Origin: JAAYGT01 sp050252075
GTDB lineage: Bacteria > Pseudomonadota > Gammaproteobacteria > Burkholderiales > Burkholderiaceae_B
Assembly: GCA_050252075.1 (NCBI GenBank)
Contig: JBFWLP010000121.1
Location: 1 to 8,358, forward strand
Reading direction: 5' to 3'
DNA: 8,358 bases
Of the stretch, positions 1-7,200 are shown one piece after another. A model generated the notes under the pieces. That model did not search any database. It was not told where the DNA came from and saw only the letters and a program-made list of their open reading frames with translations. Made by a program: the position numbers and the translations under genes. Each line of letters starts with the position of its first letter. Position 1 is the stretch's first letter.

Positions 1-19
1 CTTCCCGGGCTTTTGCGTT

Positions 20-116
20 TCCAGAAAACCCGTATTCTGAAGCGGGTTTTTACCAGATTAGGTTCGTTTGCCGGCGGGTGGTATCGTAGGCGAATGAAAG
101 AGTCGGGTTTTCTGGA
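20..116 (+). repeat. Long-range inverted repeat in the rpoB leader (13-bp stem, 71-nt loop)
   Basis: CCAGAAAACCCG at 21-32 is the exact reverse complement of CGGGTTTTCTGG at 104-115. One more T-A pair (20/116) extends the stem to 13 bp. By simple counting, a 12-bp perfect match between two arms within 171 nt is expected less than once per thousand random sequences of even composition. In RNA this stem would enclose 33-103 and would use up the left arm of the terminator-like hairpin at 25-51, so only one of the two can form. Plausible roles are an antiterminator form of an attenuator, or a double-stranded site for RNase III like the one between rplL and rpoB in E. coli. At 13 bp it is short for an RNase III substrate. 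The repeat is certain; the function is inference. Confidence 0.55.
25..51 (+). terminator. Weak terminator-like hairpin, candidate attenuator before rpoB
   Basis: AAAACCCG (25-32) pairs perfectly with CGGGTTTT (43-50) around a 10-nt loop, and the 3' arm runs into T5 (47-51). The GC core is only 4 bp and the loop is large, so this would be a leaky terminator at best. That would suit an attenuator that lets only part of the transcription from the ribosomal protein genes continue into rpoBC, as known for E. coli. The A and T runs on both sides mean the hairpin would look similar on the other strand. It could also be only part of a folded processing site. Confidence 0.35.
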
Positions 117-162
117 GTCGTAAACCAGGGCCGTGGTTGACGGCCAATGTAACCCTCGAGTC

Positions 163-166
163 GGAG
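163..166 (+). promoter_or_regulatory. Ribosome binding site of rpoB
   Basis: GGAG lies five bases upstream of the ATG at 172, which is a good Shine-Dalgarno spacing. It supports this ATG over the in-frame GTG at 133, which has only AGGG two bases before it and would add 13 residues unlike any RpoB N terminus I know. The third GAGTCG copy (158-163) overlaps its first base. Confidence 0.8.
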
Positions 167-171
167 TGCTC

Positions 172-3100
172 ATGCCTTATTCGTATACCGAAAAAAAGCG
201 CATACGCAAGAGCTTCGCCAAACGTGAAGACGTTCAAGACGTTCCCTACCTTTTGGCGACTCAACTGCAATCATTCAAAACCTTTTTGCAGGCGGATACT
301 ACACCATCCAAGCGCAAAGAAGAAGGCCTTCAGGCCGCTTTCACCTCCATATTCCCCATTGTCAGCCACAACAGCATGGCTCGCCTCGAGTTCGTCAGCT
401 ACGTGCTCGGTGATCCCGTATTCGATGTCAAGGAATGCCAGCTGCGCGGCTTGACTTTTGCGTCCCCGTTGCGCGCCAAAGTTCGGTTGGTCCTTATGGA
501 CCGCGAAGTCAGCAAGCCCACCATCAAGGAAGTCAAAGAGCAGGAAGTGTACATGGGCGAAATTCCGCTCATGACCGATACCGGCTCGTTTGTCATCAAT
601 GGCACCGAGCGTGTCATTGTGTCCCAGCTTCATCGTTCGCCCGGCGTGTTCTTCGAGCACGATCGCGGTAAAACGCACAGCTCGGGCAAACTGCTGTTCT
701 CGGCACGCGTCATTCCCTACCGTGGCTCGTGGCTCGATTTCGAATTCGACCCCAAAGATATCCTGTTCTTCCGTGTTGACCGTCGCCGCAAGATGCCGGT
801 CACCATCTTGCTGAAAGCCATTGGCATGACGCCGGAAGCCATACTGGCGTATTTCTTCGATTTCGATAATTTCGACATTCTCTCCGACGGCGGCAAGCTG
901 GAATTCGTTGCCGAGCGCTGGAAAGGCGAGGTCGCCGGTTTCGACATTACCGATCGCGAAGGCAAGGTCATTGTCGAGAAAGACAAGCGCGTCAATGCCA
1001 AGCACCTGCGTGACCTGTCCACCGCGGGTGTCACCCATATTTCCGTGCCCGACGACTATCTGGTCGGCCGGGTGCTGGCCAAAACGCTGGTGAACCCTGA
1101 AACGGGTGAAGTCATCGCCAACGCCAATGACGAAATCACCGAGTCCGTGCTCATGGATATCCGTGATGCCGGCATTTCGTCCATTCAAACGCTGTTCATC
1201 AACGATCTGGATCGCGGCGGCTACATTTCGCACACCCTGCGTACCGATGAAACCGTGGATCAAACGGCCGCGCGCGTTGCCATCTATCGCATGATGCGCC
1301 CCGGCGAGCCTCCCACCGAGGAAGCCGTCGAAGCCTTGTTCCAGCGGCTGTTCTACAGCGAGGAAACCTACGATCTGTCCCGCGTTGGCCGCATGAAAGT
1401 CAACAGCCGCCTGGGTCGTGGCGACGACAACACCGGTCCGCTCACGCTGACCGACGATGACATTCTTGAAACCATCAAGGTTCTGGTCGAATTGCGTAAC
1501 GGCCGGGGCCAGATCGACGATATCGACCACCTTGGCAATCGCCGTGTGCGCTGTGTCGGCGAATTGGCCGAGAACCAGTTCCGCGCCGGTCTGGTGCGTG
1601 TGGAACGTGCCGTGAAAGAGCGTCTGGGTCAGGCCGAAACCGAAAACCTGATGCCGCATGATCTGATCAATTCCAAACCGATTTCAGCGGCGATCAAGGA
1701 ATTCTTCGGCTCCAGCCAGCTGTCGCAGTTTATGGACCAAACCAACCCATTGTCCGAAATCACGCACAAGCGTCGTGTGTCGGCACTGGGCCCGGGCGGT
1801 CTTACCCGCGAGCGCGCCGGCTTCGAAGTACGCGACGTGCATCCCACGCACTACGGCCGTGTTTGCCCGATCGAAACGCCGGAAGGCCCGAACATTGGTC
1901 TGATCAACTCCATGGCGTTGTACGCGCGCCTGAACGAGTACGGTTTCCTGGAAACCCCCTATCGCAAGATCGTCGACGGTAAAGTCAGCGACCAGATCGA
2001 TTATCTGTCGGCCATCGAGGAAAGCAACTACGTGATCGCCCAGGCGAACGCCCAGCTCGACGAGCAAGGCCGTTTTGTGGATGATCTGGTGGCCTGCCGC
2101 CAGGCCGGTGAAACCATGCTTACGTCGCCGGCGAACGTGCACTACATGGACGTCGCGCCGTCGCAGATCGTGTCGGTTGCGGCATCGCTCATTCCCTTCC
2201 TTGAGCACGACGATGCCAACCGCGCGCTCATGGGCGCCAACATGCAACGTCAGGCCGTACCGTGCCTGCGTCCCGAAAAGCCGCTGGTGGGTACAGGGGT
2301 TGAGCGCACGGTTGCCGTCGACTCCGGCACCACTGTGCAGGCACGTCGCGGCGGTGTGGTAGACCACGTTGACGCCGAACGTGTGGTTATTCGCGTCAAC
2401 GACGACGAAAATATCGCCGGCGAAGTGGGTGTTGATATCTACAACCTCATCAAGTACACGCGTTCCAACCAGAACACCAACATCAACCAGCGCCCCATCG
2501 TCAAGCGCGGTGATGTTGTTGCGCGCGGCGACGTGCTGGCTGATGGCGCCTCCACCGATCTGGGTGAGCTGGCCCTTGGGCAGAACATGCTCATCGCGTT
2601 TATGCCCTGGAACGGCTACAACTTCGAGGATTCGATCCTGATTTCCGAGAAAATCGTTGCCGACGACCGCTACACCTCGATTCACATCGAGGAACTGACC
2701 GTCGTGGCTCGCGATACCAAGCTCGGGCCCGAGGAAATCACTCGTGACATCAGCAACCTGTCGGAAACGCAGCTGAATCGCCTTGACGATTCCGGCATTG
2801 TGTACATCGGTGCAGAGGTTCGCGCCGACGACGTGCTGGTGGGCAAGGTAACGCCCAAAGGTGAAACGCAGCTTACTCCCGAAGAGAAACTGCTGCGCGC
2901 CATTTTCGGCGAGAAGGCCTCCGACGTTAAAGATACGTCCCTGCGCGTGCCTTCGGGCATGGTGGGTACGGTGATCGACGTTCAGGTGTTCACCCGTGAA
3001 GGCATCGACCGCGACAAGCGTGCGCAGTCCATTATCGACGACGAACTGCGCCGCTACCGCCAGGATCTGAACGACCAGCTGCGTATCGTGGAAAACGACA

Positions 3101-4284
3101 CCTTTGACCGTATCGCCAAGTTCCTGGTGGGCAAAACGGTGAACGGCGGTCCGCGCAAGCTGGCCAAAGGTGCCGAGATCACCCGCGATTACCTTGAGGA
3201 TCTTGATCGCTGGCAATGGTTCGACATTCGCCTGGCCGACGAAGAGCACGCCGTCGTTCTGGAGCAGGCCAAAGAGTCCATCGAACAGAAGCGTCACCAG
3301 TTTGATCTTGCCTTTGAAGAAAAGCGCAAGAAACTTACCCAGGGCGACGAGCTTCCCCCGGGCGTGCTGAAGATGATCAAGGTCTATCTGGCCGTGAAAC
3401 GTCGTTTGCAGCCGGGTGACAAAATGGCGGGCCGTCACGGTAACAAGGGCGTTGTGTCACGCATCACCCCCGTGGAAGACATGCCGCACATGGCCGACGG
3501 AACGCCTGCCGACATCGTGCTCAACCCCCTGGGTGTGCCTTCGCGTATGAACGTGGGTCAGGTGCTGGAAGTGCATCTGGGCTGGGCTGCCAAGGGCATC
3601 GGGCATCGTATCGCCGATATGTTGCGCGACGAGCAGGCCGTACAGGTCAAGCAGGTTCGCGACTATCTGGAAAAGGTGTACAACGCCTCGGGTGCCAAAG
3701 CCAATCTTTCCGAGCTCTCCGACGACGAAATCCTGGAAATGGCCCGCAACCTGCGTGCCGGCGTGCCGCTGGCAACGCCGGTATTCGACGGTGCCACCGA
3801 GGAAGAAATCGCCAAGATGCTCGAACTGGCGTATCCCGACGAAATGGCTGACCGGCTCAAGCTCACATCCAACCGCTCGCAGGCCTGGCTGGTCGACGGC
3901 CGCACCGGCGAGCAGTTCGAGCGCCCCGTCACCGTTGGCTACATGCACTATCTGAAGCTGCACCACTTGGTTGACGACAAAATGCACGCCCGTTCCACCG
4001 GCCCCTACTCTCTGGTTACGCAGCAGCCTCTGGGCGGTAAAGCCCAGTTTGGTGGCCAGCGTTTCGGGGAGATGGAAGTCTGGGCGCTGGAAGCCTACGG
4101 TGCGTCGTACACCCTGCAGGAAATGCTCACGGTCAAGTCCGATGACATCTCCGGCCGTACCAAGGTGTACGAGAACATCGTCAAGGGTGATCACGTCATC
4201 GACGCGGGCATGCCTGAGTCGTTCAACGTTCTGGTCAAAGAAATTCGATCCTTGTCCCTGGACATGGATTTGGAGCGTAAATAA
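172..4284 (+). CDS. rpoB: DNA-directed RNA polymerase subunit beta
   Basis: Catalytic β subunit of RNA polymerase; with β′ it forms the DNA clamp and active site in the cytoplasm. The product is 1370 residues, the length I recall for Bordetella RpoB and longer than the 1342 of E. coli. The start MPYSYTEKKRIRKSF and the GGAG at 163-166 fix the ATG. The order is as expected: protrusion and lobe domains first, then the rifampicin pocket beginning GSSQLSQFMDQ near residue 513. Rifampicin positions are wild type: Q519, D522, H532, R535, S537 and I578 (E. coli number plus 6). NFEDSI follows with E819 and D820, then the flap-tip helix PEEKLLRAIFGEK (903-915), and GDKMAGRHGNKG with active-site lysines K1084 and K1092. 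The number offset to E. coli grows from 6 at residue 820 to 19 at K1084, so about 13 extra residues lie between, in the βi9 insertion region. Nothing is broken. Its TAA shares a base with the rpoC ATG. Confidence 0.99.
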   Translation: MPYSYTEKKRIRKSFAKREDVQDVPYLLATQLQSFKTFLQADTTPSKRKEEGLQAAFTSIFPIVSHNSMARLEFVSYVLGDPVFDVKECQLRGLTFASPLRAKVRLVLMDREVSKPTIKEVKEQEVYMGEIPLMTDTGSFVINGTERVIVSQLHRSPGVFFEHDRGKTHSSGKLLFSARVIPYRGSWLDFEFDPKDILFFRVDRRRKMPVTILLKAIGMTPEAILAYFFDFDNFDILSDGGKLEFVAERWKGEVAGFDITDREGKVIVEKDKRVNAKHLRDLSTAGVTHISVPDDYLVGRVLAKTLVNPETGEVIANANDEITESVLMDIRDAGISSIQTLFINDLDRGGYISHTLRTDETVDQTAARVAIYRMMRPGEPPTEEAVEALFQRLFYSEETYDLSRVGRMKVNSRLGRGDDNTGPLTLTDDDILETIKVLVELRNGRGQIDDIDHLGNRRVRCVGELAENQFRAGLVRVERAVKERLGQAETENLMPHDLINSKPISAAIKEFFGSSQLSQFMDQTNPLSEITHKRRVSALGPGGLTRERAGFEVRDVHPTHYGRVCPIETPEGPNIGLINSMALYARLNEYGFLETPYRKIVDGKVSDQIDYLSAIEESNYVIAQANAQLDEQGRFVDDLVACRQAGETMLTSPANVHYMDVAPSQIVSVAASLIPFLEHDDANRALMGANMQRQAVPCLRPEKPLVGTGVERTVAVDSGTTVQARRGGVVDHVDAERVVIRVNDDENIAGEVGVDIYNLIKYTRSNQNTNINQRPIVKRGDVVARGDVLADGASTDLGELALGQNMLIAFMPWNGYNFEDSILISEKIVADDRYTSIHIEELTVVARDTKLGPEEITRDISNLSETQLNRLDDSGIVYIGAEVRADDVLVGKVTPKGETQLTPEEKLLRAIFGEKASDVKDTSLRVPSGMVGTVIDVQVFTREGIDRDKRAQSIIDDELRRYRQDLNDQLRIVENDTFDRIAKFLVGKTVNGGPRKLAKGAEITRDYLEDLDRWQWFDIRLADEEHAVVLEQAKESIEQKRHQFDLAFEEKRKKLTQGDELPPGVLKMIKVYLAVKRRLQPGDKMAGRHGNKGVVSRITPVEDMPHMADGTPADIVLNPLGVPSRMNVGQVLEVHLGWAAKGIGHRIADMLRDEQAVQVKQVRDYLEKVYNASGAKANLSELSDDEILEMARNLRAGVPLATPVFDGATEEEIAKMLELAYPDEMADRLKLTSNRSQAWLVDGRTGEQFERPVTVGYMHYLKLHHLVDDKMHARSTGPYSLVTQQPLGGKAQFGGQRFGEMEVWALEAYGASYTLQEMLTVKSDDISGRTKVYENIVKGDHVIDAGMPESFNVLVKEIRSLSLDMDLERK
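4272..4275 (+). promoter_or_regulatory. Ribosome binding site of rpoC, inside the end of rpoB
   Basis: GGAG is followed by eight bases and then the rpoC ATG at 4284. The site is embedded in the last codons of rpoB (Leu-Glu-Arg-Lys-stop), so ribosomes finishing rpoB pass over it and could restart on rpoC. Confidence 0.75.
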
Positions 4285-7200
4285 TGAAAGCGCTACTCGA
4301 TCTCTTCAAGCAAGTTTCGCAAGACGAGCAATTTGATGCCATCAAGATCGGCATCGCCTCGCCTGAAAAGGTGCGGTCCTGGTCGTATGGCGAAGTACGC
4401 AAACCCGAAACCATCAACTACCGTACGTTCAAACCGGAACGCGATGGTTTGTTCTGCGCCAAGATTTTCGGCCCCATCAAAGATTACGAGTGTCTTTGCG
4501 GCAAGTACAAGCGCCTGAAGCACCGCGGCGTCATCTGCGAGAAGTGCGGCGTCGAGGTTACGGTTGCCAAAGTCCGTCGTGAGCGCATGGGCCACATTGA
4601 ACTGGCCAGCCCGGTGGCGCACATCTGGTTCCTGAAAAGCCTGCCCTCGCGTCTGGGCATGGTCCTTGACATGACCTTGCGCGATATCGAGCGCGTACTG
4701 TACTTCGAAGCATGGTGCGTGATCGAACCTGGCATGACGCCGCTCAAGCGCGGCCAGATCATGTCCGACGACGATTTCCTGGCAAAAACCGAGGAATACG
4801 GTGACGACTTCCATGCACTCATGGGTGCAGAGGCCGTGCGCGAACTGTTGCGCACCATCGATATCGACCGCGAGGTGGAAACCTTGCGCGCCGAATTGAA
4901 GGCCACCGGATCCGATGCCAAGATCAAGAAGATCTCCAAGCGTCTGAAGGTGCTGGAAGGTTTCCAGAAATCGGGCATCAAGCCCGACTGGATGATCATG
5001 GAAGTGCTGCCGGTGCTGCCGCCCGATCTGCGTCCGCTGGTGCCGCTGGACGGTGGCCGGTTTGCCACGTCCGATCTGAACGACCTCTATCGTCGTGTGA
5101 TCAACCGGAACAACCGTCTGAAGCGCTTGCTGGAACTGAAGGCGCCCGACATTATCCTGCGCAACGAAAAGCGCATGTTGCAGGAATCCGTCGATTCGCT
5201 GCTGGATAACGGTCGTCGCGGCAAAGCCATGACCGGGGCCAACAAGCGTCAACTCAAGTCGCTGGCCGACATGATCAAGGGCAAAGGCGGTCGTTTCCGT
5301 CAGAACCTGCTGGGTAAACGCGTTGACTACTCCGGCCGTTCCGTCATTGTGGTGGGTCCTCAGCTCAAGCTGCATCAGTGCGGTCTGCCCAAGCTCATGG
5401 CCCTGGAACTGTTCAAGCCGTTCATTTTCAATCGTCTGGAAATGATGGGCCTGGCCACCACCATCAAGGCGGCCAAGAAACTGGTCGAAAGCCAGGAACC
5501 GGTGGTCTGGGATATTCTTGAAGAGGTCATTCGCGAGCATCCGGTCATGCTGAACCGGGCGCCCACGCTGCACCGGTTGGGTATCCAGGCGTTTGAGCCC
5601 GTCCTGATCGAGGGCAAGGCCATTCAGCTGCACCCGCTGGTTTGTGCGGCTTTCAACGCCGACTTCGACGGTGACCAGATGGCCGTTCACGTGCCGCTTT
5701 CGCTGGAAGCGCAGCTGGAAGCGCGCACGCTCATGCTGGCATCGAACAACGTCTTGTTCCCCGCCAACGGCGAACCGTCCATCGTTCCCTCGCAAGATAT
5801 CGTGCTGGGTCTTTACTATGCCACCCGTGAACGCATCAACGGCAAGGGCGAAGGCTTGTTCTTCATGGATGTGGCCGAAGTGCAGCGCGCCTACGACAAC
5901 GGCGAGGTCGAACTGCAATCGCGTATTACGGTCCGTCTGAACGAGTACGAAAAGGACGCCGCCGGTGAATTCCAGCCGGTATTGCGCCGGTTTGAGACCA
6001 CGGTGGGCCGTGCGTTGCTGTCGGAAATCCTTCCCCAGGGCCTGCCTTTCTCGGTGCTGAACAAGCCGCTGAAAAAGAAAGAGATTTCGCGCCTGATCAA
6101 CCAGTCGTTCCGTCGTTGCGGTTTGCGTGCCACGGTCATTTTTGCCGACAAGCTCATGCAGTCCGGTTTCCGTCTGGCAACCCGTGGCGGTATCTCCATT
6201 GCCATGAGCGACATGCTGATTCCGTCGGTCAAGGAAGACATCCTTGCCCAGGCCAGCAAAGAGGTCAAAGAGATCGACAAGCAGTATTCCTCGGGTCTGG
6301 TCACGGCCCAGGAGCGTTACAACAACGTCGTGGATATCTGGGGCAAGGCCGGCGATAAAGTCGGCAAGGCCATGATGGAGCAACTGGCCACCGAGCCGGT
6401 GGTCAACCGCCACGGCGAGGAAGTGCGCCAGGAGTCGTTCAACTCCATTTACATGATGGCAGACTCGGGCGCCCGCGGTTCGGCCGCCCAGATTCGCCAG
6501 CTGGCGGGTATGCGCGGCCTGATGGCCAAGCCCGACGGCTCCATTATTGAAACGCCTATTACCGCCAACTTCCGGGAAGGCCTGAACGTACTTCAGTACT
6601 TCATCTCCACCCACGGTGCACGTAAAGGTCTGGCCGATACGGCGCTGAAAACGGCGAACTCCGGTTACCTGACACGCCGTCTGGTCGATGTCACCCAGGA
6701 TCTGGTCATCACCGAAGACGATTGCGGCACCAGCCGTGGTTACTTCATGAAGGCGCTGGTGGAAGGCGGTGAGGTCATTGAACCTTTGCGCGAGCGTATT
6801 CTGGGCCGTGTGGCCGCCGTCGACATCGTCAACCCCGACACGCAGGAAACCGTCATTGCCGCCGGTTCCTTGCTAAACGAGGATCTGGTTGATCTTATCG
6901 ACAGCCTGGGTATCGACGAAGTCAAAATCCGCACACCCCTCACTTGCGAAACCCGCTACGGTCTGTGCGCTCATTGCTATGGGCGCGACCTGGGGCGTGG
7001 CAGCATTGTCAACCAGGGCGAAGCGGTCGGCGTGATTGCGGCGCAGTCCATCGGCGAACCGGGTACCCAGCTGACGATGCGTACCTTCCACATCGGGGGT
7101 GCAGCGTCGCGTGCTGCCGTTGCCAGCTCGGTAGAAACCAAGTCGGCCGGTACGATCGGCTTTGCCATCGGTTTGCGCTACGTTACTAACGCCAAGGGCG

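Larger units (their letters stand above)
1..171 (+). promoter_or_regulatory. Non-coding leader upstream of rpoB (3' part of the presumed rplL-rpoB spacer)
   Basis: No reading frame here resembles a ribosomal protein. Frame 1 is open from the left edge to a TAA at 121-123, but its translation has no likeness to the end of L7/L12. In most bacteria rplL lies directly upstream of rpoB, and in E. coli the spacer holds a partial transcription attenuator and an RNase III site, so the same role is inferred here. The stretch contains two mutually exclusive inverted repeats, a smaller possible hairpin (67-72 with 89-94, 6 bp including one G-T pair), three copies of GAGTCG (100-105, 115-120, 158-163), and the rpoB ribosome binding site. 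No convincing sigma-70 promoter was seen. That rplL lies to the left is an assumption. Confidence 0.55.

Noticed and set aside
4..14. CCCGGGC followed by TTTT at the left edge, possibly the right half of a terminator after rplL
   Set aside because: The left arm would lie outside the window. CCCGGG is self-complementary and proves nothing alone.
11..38. Possible sigma-70 promoter (TTTTGC at 11-16, TATTCT at 33-38, 16-nt spacer)
   Set aside because: The -35 match is poor and the -10 matches 4 of 6; the elements coincide with the inverted repeat, which explains the AT-rich bases better.
133..171. Upstream GTG start that would add 13 residues to RpoB
   Set aside because: It lacks a well-spaced ribosome binding site, the added residues match no RpoB N terminus, and the ATG at 172 gives the family's conserved start and length.
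58..270. 70-codon minus-strand frame across the leader and the start of rpoB
   Set aside because: It lies mostly antisense to rpoB, has no recognisable domain and no sign of its own expression signals.
1708..1806. Rifampicin-resistance changes in the RpoB pocket
   Set aside because: Q519, D522, H532, R535 and S537 are the sensitive-type residues. Thr524, where E. coli has Asn518, is as I recall the usual betaproteobacterial residue and not a resistance mutation.
4293..6614. A 773-codon open frame on the minus strand across rpoC, with similar long ones at 271-1659, 1684-3438, 3457-4194 and 6873-8075
   Set aside because: All five share the exact codon register of the sense gene. In that register an antisense stop arises only from sense TTA, CTA or TCA codons, which these genes rarely use. 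Each frame ends exactly at such a codon: CTA at 4293 and 6873, TCA at 271, 1684 and 3457. The translations are His-, Gln- and Gly-rich and resemble no family. They are by-products of codon bias.
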